Assembly (NCBI GenBank): GCA_963809965.1
Contig: CAWELU010000049.1
Span: 90,936 to 154,935, forward strand
Length of the DNA: 64,000 nucleotides
From: CAIWHR01 sp963809965
GTDB taxonomy: Bacteria > Pseudomonadota > Gammaproteobacteria > Burkholderiales > Casimicrobiaceae
Reading direction: 5' to 3'
The notes beneath the pieces are model-generated. The model saw only the letters and a list, made by a program, of their open reading frames with translations. It was not told the DNA's origin and ran no database searches. Made by a program: the position numbers and the translations under genes. Within the stretch, counting starts at the first letter, position 1, and the number at the start of each line of letters is the position of its first letter. Of the stretch, positions 46,574 through 55,266 are shown in pieces.

Positions 46574-46614
46574 CGGCCCGCACGCGCCATTAACGCCATG
46601 TTCCCAAAGGGAAG

Positions 46615-46638
46615 TTGCTGCCTGCGCGGCAGCGCAAA
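46615..46638 (-). terminator. Inverted repeat downstream of rsmI, possible terminator
   Basis: TTGC-TGCC and GGCA-GCGCAA flank a five-base loop, making a stable G/C-rich stem about 115 bases after the rsmI stop. It is followed on the minus strand by AACTTCCC rather than a T-tract, so termination would be weak. A short TTCCC-AAA-GGGAA palindrome adjoins it. Confidence 0.3.
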
Positions 46639-46751
46639 CGCCAAACCGGACGAGCGAGACACCCGCCGGAATCACCAAAGCGGTGCGCGAGAAATCATCC
46701 TTGCACCGTTCTGGCAAGCGACGGCGCCGACCCATCGGCACCGGCCGATTC

Positions 46752-47660
46752 TCAATCTCGCTTGACTGACAATGCCTGGACGTAGAGCGCGTCGCGCGGC
46801 AAGCCTGTCGCTGCGGCCGCGACCCGCGCCGCGCGCGAAGGCGGCAACTCGGTGAGGAGTGCCACCAACAACGCTCGCGTGTCGATCGCACCTTCGTCTG
46901 CCGGACGGGCCGCCCGGTCGGGCGACACGTCGACCAGCAGTACGAACTCACCGCGTTCGTGGTTCGCGTCGGTGGCGAACCATGCATTCGCGTCGGCAAG
47001 CGTCATTCGCGCGATCGTCTCGAATTTCTTCGTCACCTCGCGCGCGACGACGAGCCGGCGCTCGCCGCCAAGCGCCTGGGCGAGCTCGGCGATGGTGGCG
47101 CGAACGCGGCGGGGCGCCTCGTAGACGACGAACGCGAACGGCAGTGCGCGAAGCAATTCGAGCAGCTCGCGCCTCGCGGCTGCCCCACCCGGCAGGAAGC
47201 CGACGAAAACGAACCGTTCGGCATTGAGGCCGGCCGCCGACACGGCCGCGATGGCGGCATTCGGACCCGGAATCGGGATGACCGGCAATCCCGCATCGTG
47301 AACCGCGCGCACGAGCCGCGCGCCGGGATCGCTGACGGCGGGGGTCCCGGAATCGCTGACCAGCGCGACGCTCTTGCCCGCGCGCAACAGGCCAACGATC
47401 TGTTCCGCACGCTGTGCCTCGTTGTGCTCGTGCATGGACAGCGCTCGCGTCGCGATCCCGTAATGCCGCAGCAGAATGGCCGATACGCGCGTGTCCTCCG
47501 CAGCGACGACATCCGCGCTGCCTAGAACGTCGAGCGCCCGCAGGGTGATGTCGCGGAGGTTACCGAGCGGCGTGGCCACCACATATAATGTCCCGGCAAT
47601 CGCGCGAAAGCGCGCGGCTTCCGCGTCGCTGCGACGATCCTGCGCTTCGATACCGTGCAC
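46752..47660 (-). CDS. rsmI: 16S rRNA (cytidine-1402-2'-O)-methyltransferase
   Basis: The 302-residue protein is an RsmI/YraL tetrapyrrole-methylase-fold enzyme: GTLYVVATPLGNLRDITLRAL, AAEDTRVSAILLRHYGI, LVSDSGTPAVSDPGARLV, IPIPGPNAAIAAVSAAGL and FVFVGFLP are all diagnostic. It 2'-O-methylates C1402 in 16S rRNA with SAM. The start is uncertain: a GTG at 47660 gives a 25-residue leader before the conserved fold. It diverges from lppC, the order seen for yraL-yraM in enterobacteria. Confidence 0.9.
   Translation of the reverse strand: MHGIEAQDRRSDAEAARFRAIAGTLYVVATPLGNLRDITLRALDVLGSADVVAAEDTRVSAILLRHYGIATRALSMHEHNEAQRAEQIVGLLRAGKSVALVSDSGTPAVSDPGARLVRAVHDAGLPVIPIPGPNAAIAAVSAAGLNAERFVFVGFLPGGAAARRELLELLRALPFAFVVYEAPRRVRATIAELAQALGGERRLVVAREVTKKFETIARMTLADANAWFATDANHERGEFVLLVDVSPDRAARPADEGAIDTRALLVALLTELPPSRAARVAAAATGLPRDALYVQALSVKRD
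47560..47589 (+). promoter_or_regulatory. Candidate promoter of the lppC-yraN-diaA-dolP genes
   Basis: A perfect TATAAT lies at 47584-47589 with a weak TTACCG -35 18 bases upstream, inside the 5' coding end of the divergent rsmI. The start would fall near 47596, about 85 bases before the lppC ATG. Confidence 0.4.
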
Positions 47661-47680
47661 GTGATTCCCGGCCCTGTCAC

Positions 47681-48797
47681 ATGATCGCCCGCTCCCGATT
47701 CCACCGGGATCCGCCATCGCGCTGGCGCGGTGCGGCGATTCTCTTGGCACTCGTGGCCGGGTTGAGCGCATTGTCCGCCGCGCAATCCCCCACCGCAAGC
47801 GAAGCGACCGCCGCCGGTGCCGCCACCGTCGCGTCCCACCCGAGTATCGCGCTCGTGCTGCCGCTCGAGTCGGCCAGCTATGCGCGCGCCGCCGACGCGG
47901 TGAAGGCAGGGTTCCTTGCCGCCGCCGCCGCCGCCGGCCGCACAGGAGAGGCCACTCGTCATCGGTCATGGCGACGGCGACGGCGACGTCGCCGCCGCTT
48001 TCGCGAAAGCAACCGAGTCCGGCGCGCGCGTGATCGTCGGTCCGCTCGTCCGCGACGACCTGAAGATCGTCGCCGCGATGGCGGCGCAACTGCCGCCGAC
48101 CGTCGCCCTCAACCAGCTCGACGATGGCGTCCCCCTTCCCGCGAACATGTATGCGCTCGCGCTGACGATCGACGGCGACGCGCGGCAACTCGCTCGGCGC
48201 GCGCGCGCGGACGGCGCGCAGACGGTCGCCGTAATTTCGAGCGATTCGCCGCTGCAGGTGCGGTTCGCCAGTGCGTTCAACGCCGAGTGGATCCTCGCCG
48301 GAGGCGAGGCGCCGTCGATGATCCGGTTCGAACGCGCGCCTGGAGCGCTCGCGCTACTGAAGCGCGATCTCGGCAAGGCCCGGCCCGACGCGGCATTGCT
48401 CGCGCTCGATAGCGCCGACGCAGCGCTGGTGAAGCCATACCTCGGCACGATCACCGCCTACGCAAGCAGCCAGATCAACGACCGGCAGCCGCGCGAGGTA
48501 CGGCGCGATCTGGACGATGTACGCTTCGTCGACATCCCGTGGCTGGCCGAACCGGACGCGGCTGCATTCGCCAGCTTCGCTCGGCCCCAGTTTCCCAACG
48601 CCACGCTCGACCGGCTCTATGCGCTGGGCATCGACGCCTTCCGCGTGGCACAGGCCTTCGAGGACGGCCCGGCCACGAGGCTCGACTTCGATGGCGCCAC
48701 GGGCCATATTTCCCTCGACGCGTCGCGCCAGTTCGTGCGCGAGGGGCGAATGCTCCAGTTCCGAGCCGGGGAAATCGTACCGGTCGCCGAACGCTAG
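47681..48797 (+). CDS. LppC/LpoA-family penicillin-binding-protein activator, one +1 shift
   Basis: The corrected 371-residue protein follows rsmI divergently and precedes yraN, the place of lpoA. It has SIALVLPLESASYARAADAVKAGFLAAA, VIVGPLVRDDLKIVAAMAAQL, ALTIDGDARQLARRARADGAQTV and LYALGIDAFRVAQAF, matching the periplasmic-binding-like LppC domain. The N-terminus is a signal peptide (GAAILLALVAGLSALSAAQ) without a lipobox cysteine, so it may be soluble in the periplasm. It lacks the N-terminal TPR part of E. coli LpoA. An extra C near 47938 shifts the frame. Confidence 0.75.
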
Positions 48798-49154
48798 GTG
48801 GCCGGTGACCGCAGCACGGCAGGGGTGCAAGCGGAGAATCTGGCCGCCGATTTCCTCGTCGCGCGCGGCCTGACGATCGTCACGCGCAATTTCCGCCGCC
48901 GTTGCGGCGAGCTCGACATCGTCGCCCGCGACGGCGAGACGCTGGTCTTCGTGGAAGTGCGCCTGCGCAGGTACGCGAGCTTCGGCGGCGCCGCCGAAAG
49001 CATCACCGCCGCCAAGCGCGCTCGGCTCACGGCCGCAGCGGGGCTCTATCTCGCGCGCCTCGAGCGGACCCCGCCCTGCCGCTTCGACGCCGTGCTGCTC
49101 GATTCGCTCGACCCGGCGCGAATCCGCTGGGTTCGCGACATCGTGACGCAGTAG
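48798..49154 (+). CDS. YraN/UPF0102 nuclease-like protein
   Basis: The 118-residue protein has the UPF0102 pattern GVQAENLAADFLVARGLTIV, RRRCGELDIVARDGETLVFVEVRLRR and ESITAAKRARLTAAAGLYL. The E, D and E-x-R residues resemble an endonuclease-type active site, although activity is largely uncharacterised. The GTG start immediately follows the lppC stop. It occupies the conserved place between lppC and diaA. Confidence 0.9.
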   Translation: MAGDRSTAGVQAENLAADFLVARGLTIVTRNFRRRCGELDIVARDGETLVFVEVRLRRYASFGGAAESITAAKRARLTAAAGLYLARLERTPPCRFDAVLLDSLDPARIRWVRDIVTQ

Positions 49155-49229
49155 TGCCGCCACGCTGCCCGCGGCGGGCACGACGTCGAATCTTGCTACA
49201 ATCCGCCGATCGCTCACGCTTCGGCTTCC

Positions 49230-49824
49230 ATGGATCACGTTCCGCGCATCCGCGCGCACTTTGCCGACAGCGCCGAGCTCAAGCTCGCGGCCGCCGAAGC
49301 GCTTGGCGCCCGCGATCGCGCGCGCGGCGAATCTGTTCACCGAGTGCCTGCTGGCCGACGGCAAGATCCTCGCCTGCGGCAACGGCGGATCCGCCGCCGA
49401 CGCGCAGCATTTCGCGGCGGAGATGGTCGGTCGCTTCGAGCGGGAGCGCCCGGAGCTTCCGGCGATCTCGCTCGCCACGGACACGTCGATCCTGACCGCC
49501 GTCGCCAACGACTACTCGTACGAGCTCGTGTTCGCGAAACAGGTGCGCGCGCTCGGCGCGAAGGGCGACGTGCTGCTCGCCCTGTCGACCTCGGGCAACT
49601 CCGGCAACATCATCGCCGCGATCGATGCCGCCCGCGATCGCGAGATGCGCATCGTGGCGCTGACCGGCAAGGGCGGCGGCCGTGTGGGCGCGATGCTCAC
49701 GCCCGCCGACGTTCACCTGTGCGTTCCGCACGATCGCACCGCGCGGATCCAGGAGGTGCACCTGCTGATGATCCACTGCCTGTGCGACGCCGTCGACAAC
49801 ACGCTGCTGGGAGACGAACAATGA
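49230..49824 (+). CDS. diaA: SIS-domain protein, DiaA/GmhA type, one +1 shift
   Basis: The corrected 197-residue protein has a SIS sugar-phosphate-isomerase domain: ACGNGGSAADAQHFAAEMVGRFERERP, LATDTSILTAVANDYSYELVFAKQVRA, LALSTSGNSGNIIAAI and IQEVHLLMIHCLCD. It is either phosphoheptose isomerase (GmhA) or the DnaA-binding regulator DiaA; the setting between yraN and a dolP-like gene suggests DiaA, while rfaE2 two genes on keeps GmhA possible. CTG became CTTG near 49303, shifting the first 25 codons. Confidence 0.85.
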
Positions 49825-50423
49825 TGACGAGTACGTTTCTCCTGCGCGGTGCACCGCTCGTGGTCGCCATCGTGCTTGCCGCCGGCGCCGGGACGCTCGT
49901 CACCGGCTGCGGTCCCGCCATCGTCGCCGTCGGCGCTGCCCATGTCGCGCTGGTCGCGGTGGATCGCCGCACGACCGGCGCCCAAATCGACGACCAGACG
50001 ATCGAACTGAAGATCCTGACCGAGGCCGGCACGAAATGGGGCGGCGACGTGCACCTGAACGTCACAAGCTACAACGGCAACGTCCTGCTCTCGGGCGAGG
50101 CTCCGACGCCGGAAATCAGGAACGAGATCCTGCAACTCGCCAAGCGCACCGAGAAGGTACGCAACGTCTACGACGAGATCGTGATCGGACCCGTCACGGA
50201 TCTCGGTGCGCGGACCAACGACACGTACCTGACCTCGGCGGTAAAGACGCGCCTCATCGAATCGGAGGAGGTCGGCGCGGTCTACATCAAGGTCGTCACC
50301 GAGCGCAGCGTCGTCTACCTGATGGGCATCGTCTCGCGCGCGGAAGGCGATGCCGCGGCGAAGATCGCCGCGACCACCTCCGGTGTGCGCCGGGTGGTGA
50401 AGCTCTTCGAGTACACGAACTGA
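49821..50423 (+). CDS. BON-domain outer-membrane lipoprotein (DolP/YraP-like)
   Basis: The 200-residue lipoprotein has lipobox LVTGC with cysteine 30, then two BON domains (KWGGDVHLNVTSYNGNVLLSGEAP and VKTRLIESEEVGAVYIKVVTERSVVYLMGIV), the DolP arrangement. DolP supports outer-membrane integrity and BAM function in enterobacteria. The ATG overlaps the diaA stop. It completes the rsmI/lppC/yraN/diaA/dolP cluster. Confidence 0.88.
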   Translation: MMTSTFLLRGAPLVVAIVLAAGAGTLVTGCGPAIVAVGAAHVALVAVDRRTTGAQIDDQTIELKILTEAGTKWGGDVHLNVTSYNGNVLLSGEAPTPEIRNEILQLAKRTEKVRNVYDEIVIGPVTDLGARTNDTYLTSAVKTRLIESEEVGAVYIKVVTERSVVYLMGIVSRAEGDAAAKIAATTSGVRRVVKLFEYTN

Positions 50424-50430
50424 CAACGTG

Positions 50431-50928
50431 ATGGCGTCGTCGGTCGCGATTCCCGCGCCGCGTTACCCCGCCAAAGTCGCCACGGCCGAGGACGCGCTCG
50501 ACCGGATCCGTGCGCTGCCGCGGCCGCTGGTCTTCACCAACGGCGTGTTCGACGTGCTGCACCGGGGTCACGTCGCCTATCTCGAACAGGCGCGCGCACT
50601 CGGCGCGTCGTTGGTCGTGGCGGTCAATGCCGACGCATCGGTCCGACGACTCGGCAAGGGTGCCGACCGCCCGTTGAACCCGCTGGATGACCGAATGGCG
50701 GTGCTCGCGGGGCTCGCGGCGGTCGACCTGGTCGTGCCCTTCGATGCCGACACGCCGCGCGCACTGATCGTGGCGTGCCGTCCCGATGTGCTGGTCAAGG
50801 GAGGCGACTACGACGCCGAGACGACGGCAGGCGCGGCGGAAGTTGTCGCGGCCGGCGGTCGATTCGTGGCGATCCCTTTTCTGTTCGAACGTTCGACCAG
50901 CGCGCTGGTACGCAGAATCCGCGGCTGA
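50431..50928 (+). CDS. rfaE2: D-glycero-beta-D-manno-heptose 1-phosphate adenylyltransferase
   Basis: The 165-residue protein is a nucleotidyltransferase with the H-x-G-H motif in FTNGVFDVLHRGHVAYLEQAR near residue 35 and VAVNADASVRRLGKG and PFDADTPRALIVACRPDVLVKGGDYD further on. It matches the C-terminal half of HldE, present as a separate gene in many betaproteobacteria, and makes ADP-heptose for LPS core. GTG at 50428 and ATG at 50431 are adjacent possible starts. Confidence 0.9.
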   Translation: MASSVAIPAPRYPAKVATAEDALDRIRALPRPLVFTNGVFDVLHRGHVAYLEQARALGASLVVAVNADASVRRLGKGADRPLNPLDDRMAVLAGLAAVDLVVPFDADTPRALIVACRPDVLVKGGDYDAETTAGAAEVVAAGGRFVAIPFLFERSTSALVRRIRG

Positions 50929-50960
50929 TCGCCTTCGCCGCCGAACCGGGCGGCGATAAG

Positions 50961-52784
50961 CTAACGGCGGTAGCGATTGAGGAATTCCGCCACGATCCCC
51001 TGCTGCGACCTGTCGATCGCCGCATCGAGGCTGCGGTCGGAAGGATCGTATTGCTTCGCCTTGCGAAACGCGCTGATCGCTTCCCGATGGTAGCCCTGCG
51101 CCTGTTGCGCCGCGCCGAGGCAGCGCCAGGCGTCGGCATTGCCGAGGTCGAGGTCGGCCCATGCGCCGCACAGCTCGGCGGCGCGCTTGAAATTGCCGGC
51201 GCGAAGCATCCGCGGTCCTTCCACCTTGAGCACGGCGATTCGGGCGCGCCGCTCGGCGAACTGCGCCGCGATCTCGGGATCCACCGGGCCCGATTGCGTA
51301 GGCTGCGTATTCGCCACGGGCGCGACCGGTGCCGGGACTGGTTCCGGCGATGATGCGTGTTCGCCCGCTTCGCTGATGGTGCCGACCCCCCCGAAAAATC
51401 CGCTCGGCAGCAAGGATTGCGGAGAGGGCAGCGACGCGATCACGGAGGCGCGAGCCCATTCGATCGACTCGGCCATCGGCTTGTGCCAGGCAACGCCGTA
51501 GAGCCACAACATCGCGGCGAGGCCGCACACTCCGGTCACCACATTGAGCACGCCCGGCGGGCCGTGCGTGACGAGGCAGTCCTGCGCGAAGTCCCAGTCG
51601 GTCTCCTGGTTCTGCATGACGCGTTCGTAGGCGATCGCTATCAGGATCGGCGCGAGTACCGGAATGCCGCAGCCCACCCCTTGCCACCAGACACGGAACG
51701 CGCGTCGGATGCCCCTCTCGAGCTGTGCCCGGGTGCTGCGTTCCGCGTACGCGTCCGAGATCGAGAACTGGATGTAGCATCCGAACAGCCACTTGCCCGG
51801 CGTGGTGGCGAGCGACGCGATCAGCAGCGCCTCGATCGGCATCCAGGTCATGGTGATGACCACGGGCGCAACGAGGGGGTGCGAGAGCCAATAGGCGAGC
51901 CCTTGGGGAATGGCGTCTATGCCGACGAGTTCGGAGGACAGCAGCGCCAGCACGAGCCCCCATATCGCGTAATCGAACAGCCGCGCCCCGAGCCGGTTCC
52001 ACGGACGCGGCTCGCTCGTCCGCCCCGCTTTCGCGCGCTCGAGCTCCGCCATCCGCAACTGGAAGATCCAGCTGGCGTCTTCCTCCGGCTGGTTGGTCCC
52101 GAGGAAGACGCTCTTTTCGCGCCGCCAATTGAGAATCGCCAGGTCCGTCTGCGGCATGAGAGCTGGCGCCGACGCGCTCTGGCGCCGGCGCACCCAGCCA
52201 ATGCCATGAACCACACCGTACACGACGGTCAGGGCCAGCAGCGTCAGGGTGAGCCAGACGAGAACCTGCTTCGCGACCAGTACCGCGTCAGCGGGCGTCA
52301 CGAACAGGATTGCCGCGGCGATGAAGGCGCCGAACAGCACGCACAGTCCAACGGTAATCGCTTTCGAACGGTCGAACGAGGCAACGCGCTCCGTCAGCCC
52401 CGGGTGGTGGAAAGCCCGCTCGGCCGCCGGCTCGACCGCGTCGAGGCCTGTTTCCAGAATTTCCTCGGGCGCCCGCTCCTCCGTCGCCGCGGGAACGTCG
52501 GTCTGTTCGCCGGCTGCCACGATCGCATTGCTTACGACGTGCGCGATCCGCTGCTCGGTGGTCCCGGCCGAAAGCGCAAGCTCCTGGTCGTAGCGGACGC
52601 GGCGCTCCGGATCACCCAGTATGCGACTGGCATGATTGATGAACCGCAGCGCTTCTTCGACGTTGCCCTGGCCGTCGCGGGTCTTCGCGTAATATTTTCG
52701 GATCAGTCGCCGCAGCGACGCGCGCACTTCCTCGTCCGAAGCGGTTTGCGCAATTCCCAACGCTTCGTAGAGCGTGGTTCTCAT
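50961..52784 (-). CDS. J-like / RDD membrane / TPR fusion protein
   Basis: The 607-residue protein begins with a J-domain-like helical bundle (residues 1-68: LYEALGIAQTASDEEVRASLRR, RILGDPERRVRYDQ) in which the HPD tripeptide is missing (KYYAKTRD instead). Two helices follow at about 135-190, then an RDD-like membrane domain at about 270-440 (RLGARLFDYAIWGLVLALL, TTPGKWLFGCYI), a Pro/Ala linker, and a C-terminal TPR region (ELCGAWADLDLGNADAWRCLGAAQQAQGY, EAISAFRKAKQYDP). Without HPD it should not stimulate DnaK ATPase. The function is unknown; transport or membrane scaffolding is possible. Confidence 0.75.
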   Translation of the reverse strand: MRTTLYEALGIAQTASDEEVRASLRRLIRKYYAKTRDGQGNVEEALRFINHASRILGDPERRVRYDQELALSAGTTEQRIAHVVSNAIVAAGEQTDVPAATEERAPEEILETGLDAVEPAAERAFHHPGLTERVASFDRSKAITVGLCVLFGAFIAAAILFVTPADAVLVAKQVLVWLTLTLLALTVVYGVVHGIGWVRRRQSASAPALMPQTDLAILNWRREKSVFLGTNQPEEDASWIFQLRMAELERAKAGRTSEPRPWNRLGARLFDYAIWGLVLALLSSELVGIDAIPQGLAYWLSHPLVAPVVITMTWMPIEALLIASLATTPGKWLFGCYIQFSISDAYAERSTRAQLERGIRRAFRVWWQGVGCGIPVLAPILIAIAYERVMQNQETDWDFAQDCLVTHGPPGVLNVVTGVCGLAAMLWLYGVAWHKPMAESIEWARASVIASLPSPQSLLPSGFFGGVGTISEAGEHASSPEPVPAPVAPVANTQPTQSGPVDPEIAAQFAERRARIAVLKVEGPRMLRAGNFKRAAELCGAWADLDLGNADAWRCLGAAQQAQGYHREAISAFRKAKQYDPSDRSLDAAIDRSQQGIVAEFLNRYRR

Positions 52785-52949
52785 CGGGTCCGGTGGATAG
52801 GGAAAAGAAAGCGGGGATGCCGCCGGAATCTTCAGGGAAAACCTGGCGCGAGGCAAGTAACGGCCAGCAATTTCCGGGCCACAGTGCCCCCGCCGTCCAC
52901 ACCGGCAGCAGACCGGATCACGGCCGGGCAATCCACGTGCTGGCGCAAG

Positions 52950-52979
52950 AAAAAGGCAGCCGCAGGGCTGCCTTTTTTC
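52950..52979. terminator. Bidirectional rho-independent terminator after rplS
   Basis: GGCAGCC-GCAG-GGCTGCC forms a seven-base-pair stem flanked by AAAAA on the left and TTTTTT on the right, so it works on either strand. It lies 18 bases beyond the rplS stop and should end the rpsP-rimM-trmD-rplS transcript. Confidence 0.9.
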
Positions 52980-52997
52980 GGCGCTTCGGGACGCCCG

Positions 52998-53378
52998 CTA
53001 CCCGGCGGACTTCTCCTTGTGCGTGTGCGCAAGTTTCTCGCGGATGCGCGCGGACTTGCCGGAGCGATCCCGCAGGAAATAAAGCTTCGCGCGCCGGACA
53101 TCGCCCCTGCGCTTCACCTCGATGGACGCGATCAGCGGCGAGTAGGTCTGGAACGTGCGCTCGACCCCCTCGCCGCTCGACATCTTGCGCACGACAAAAG
53201 ACGAGTTGAGGCCCCGGTTGCGCTTCGCGATCACAACCCCCTCGTACGCCTGAACCCGCTTGCGCTCACCTTCGACGACGTTGACGTTGACGATCAGCGT
53301 GTCGCCAGGGGCGAACGCGGGGATGGTCTTGCCCAGGCGGGCGATCTCTTCCTGCTCCAGTTGCTCGATGATGTTCAT
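52998..53378 (-). CDS. rplS: 50S ribosomal protein L19
   Basis: The 126-residue protein is L19: MNIIEQLEQEEIARLGKTIP start, FAPGDTLIVNVNVVEG, RVQAYEGVVIAKRNRGLNSSF, and RRGDVRRAKLYFLRDRSGKSARI near the end. It lies at the 30S/50S interface. The ATG at 53378 is the conserved start. It is the last gene of the rpsP operon. Confidence 0.97.
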   Translation of the reverse strand: MNIIEQLEQEEIARLGKTIPAFAPGDTLIVNVNVVEGERKRVQAYEGVVIAKRNRGLNSSFVVRKMSSGEGVERTFQTYSPLIASIEVKRRGDVRRAKLYFLRDRSGKSARIREKLAHTHKEKSAG

Positions 53379-53481
53379 GCTGCATTCTCCGTGGCTGCTG
53401 CCAACTCGCACCGGTTTTGCGCGCAGCGCAGGGCATCCCCTGTTGCACGCGTTTTATTGTCATGAAGGCCCGCTCCTGCCT

Positions 53482-54279
53482 TCATTCCCTGAGGTCCTCA
53501 CGCCCTCGCATCTCCTGGTCAGGTTCGCGCTCGCGTCGATACTCGGCGAGCAGGGCCGCCTCTTCACTCGTCAACGCCCGAGTCCGCAACAGGTCGCGGC
53601 GCCGCTCCCAGGTCCTTCCCACTGCCTGCTTCAGGCGCCAGCGGCGTATCGCCGCATGGTGGCCGGACATCAGCACCTCCGGGACGCGTTCGCCCCGATA
53701 CTCCTCCGGTCGCGTGTAATGAGGGCAGTCGAGGAGCCCGTCGGCGAAGGAGTCCTGCGCGGCCGAATCGACATCGTTCAACACGCCCGGGCGCTGCCTC
53801 ACCATCGCATCGACCAGCATCAGCGACGGCAGTTCTCCCCCTGATACAACGAAATCGCCGATCGCGATCTCCTCGTCGACTTCCCGTGCGACCAACCGTT
53901 CGTCGATTCCCTCGTACCTCCCGGCCAGCAGCACGTACCCGGTCCGGTCCGCCGCGGCCGCGAGCTCAGCGACCTTCCCGTGCGTCAGCGGAACCCCCGC
54001 CGGCGACATAAGGATCGTGCGCGTGACCTCGCAGCCATCCGCAAGTTGTGCCGCACGGGCCGCCACGAGCGCCTTCGCCAGCGGCTCCGCCAGCATCACC
54101 ATTCCCGGACCACCGCCGTACGGCCGATCATCGATCGTGCGGTAACTGTCGGTCGCGAAGTCCCGTGGATTCCAGGTCTCGATCCGCCAGAGCCCCCTTT
54201 CCTGCGCCCGCCCCGTCACGCCGAATCGCGACGCGTGGGAGACCATCTCCGGGAACAGCGTCACTACATCGATCCGCAT
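53482..54279 (-). CDS. trmD: tRNA (guanine-37-N1)-methyltransferase
   Basis: The 265-residue SPOUT enzyme has MRIDVVTLFPEMV, RPYGGGPGMVML, the knot motifs LLAGRYEGIDERL and IAIGDFVVSGGELPSL, and HYTRPEEYRGERVPEVLMSGHH. It methylates G37 of tRNAs with SAM to prevent frameshifting. It sits between rimM and rplS as usual, with a 24-base gap from rimM. Confidence 0.97.
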   Translation of the reverse strand: MRIDVVTLFPEMVSHASRFGVTGRAQERGLWRIETWNPRDFATDSYRTIDDRPYGGGPGMVMLAEPLAKALVAARAAQLADGCEVTRTILMSPAGVPLTHGKVAELAAAADRTGYVLLAGRYEGIDERLVAREVDEEIAIGDFVVSGGELPSLMLVDAMVRQRPGVLNDVDSAAQDSFADGLLDCPHYTRPEEYRGERVPEVLMSGHHAAIRRWRLKQAVGRTWERRRDLLRTRALTSEEAALLAEYRREREPDQEMRGREDLRE

Positions 54280-54304
54280 GCTGCACTCCCGGGCGCACCG
54301 CGGG

Positions 54305-54841
54305 TCAATAATCCTCGCCCCAGTCCACGTCGATCAGGCCACCCTGGACATCGACCCGCAGGACGATGGCCGGGACATACGGGATCAGCCGCTCCGGCCC
54401 GGACGATCCCGCCGCCCGTGCCACCCGCAGTAACGGGTGGGCGCCATGCGTGGTCACCTCGGCGACCTTTCCAAGCGTCACGCCTGCCCGGTTCACCACG
54501 GTCATGCCCACCAGATCGGCCCAGTACAATTCGCCGGGTCGAGCGGCCGGCAACGCCGACCGCGGCACCCCGATCCACCACCCTTTGAGGGCAAGCGCTG
54601 CTTCACGACTGGCGACCCCCGAAAGCTGCGCGACCAGCATGTCGGCGTGCACCCGCCCGGCCACCAACTCCTTTTCCTGCCATTCCGCCGCTCGGGGGGA
54701 CTTCACGCGCCACGTGGCGTGCCTGAGCAACGTCTGGGGCTCCTCCGTATGGGCGCGGACCTTGACCCATCCCCGAACCCCGTAGGGTGCCGCCACTTCG
54801 CCCATGAGGACCACCCCGCTTGCCGCCGCGGGCGCGCTCAC
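54305..54841 (-). CDS. rimM: 16S rRNA processing protein RimM
   Basis: The 178-residue protein has the RimM N-domain GEVAAPYGVRGWVKVRAHTEEP and the PRC-barrel C-domain ELYWADLVGMTVVNRAGVTLGKV to LIPYVPAIVLRVD. It assists 30S head assembly with S19. The start is set at the GTG at 54841, with GGAAG upstream; a later ATG would cut the conserved first strand. It lies 17 bases after rpsP. Confidence 0.94.
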   Translation of the reverse strand: MSAPAAASGVVLMGEVAAPYGVRGWVKVRAHTEEPQTLLRHATWRVKSPRAAEWQEKELVAGRVHADMLVAQLSGVASREAALALKGWWIGVPRSALPAARPGELYWADLVGMTVVNRAGVTLGKVAEVTTHGAHPLLRVARAAGSSGPERLIPYVPAIVLRVDVQGGLIDVDWGEDY

Positions 54842-54858
54842 CGCCGCGCTTCCGGTCT

Positions 54859-55122
54859 TCAGGCTGCCGGCGCCACCGCGGCTTTCGCCGATCTCTTGAC
54901 CAGCCCGGCGACAGTGTCCGACAGTTTGGCGCCGCGATCCCGCCAGTGCGAAATGCGGTCGAGCGCCAGGCGGAGCGATTCCTCGCCTTCGGTGGCGATC
55001 GGGTTGTAGAAGCCGACACGCTCGATGAAGCGGCCGTCGCGCCGATTGCGCGAATCGGCGACCACCACGTTGAAAAAGGGGCGCTTCTTGGCCCCGCCGC
55101 GCGCAAGTCTGATTACAACCAT
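54859..55122 (-). CDS. rpsP: 30S ribosomal protein S16
   Basis: The 87-residue protein is S16: MVVIRLARGGAKKRPFFNVVVADSR, DGRFIERVGFYNP and LRLALDRISHWRDRGAKLSDTV. It is the first gene of the rpsP-rimM-trmD-rplS operon. The 144-base gap to ffh holds its promoter, which I could not assign. Confidence 0.97.
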   Translation of the reverse strand: MVVIRLARGGAKKRPFFNVVVADSRNRRDGRFIERVGFYNPIATEGEESLRLALDRISHWRDRGAKLSDTVAGLVKRSAKAAVAPAA

Positions 55123-55266
55123 GGCTGGATCGATCTCGAATGCTGGATTGGCGAAGGAAAGCTTTGAATACTACGACGAAATCCCGCATCTGCGCAAGCG
55201 CGGACGCGTCGCCCAGCTTGGCACGGTCGCACACGACCGCGCGATCCGTGTACCGCGGCGATGCCC

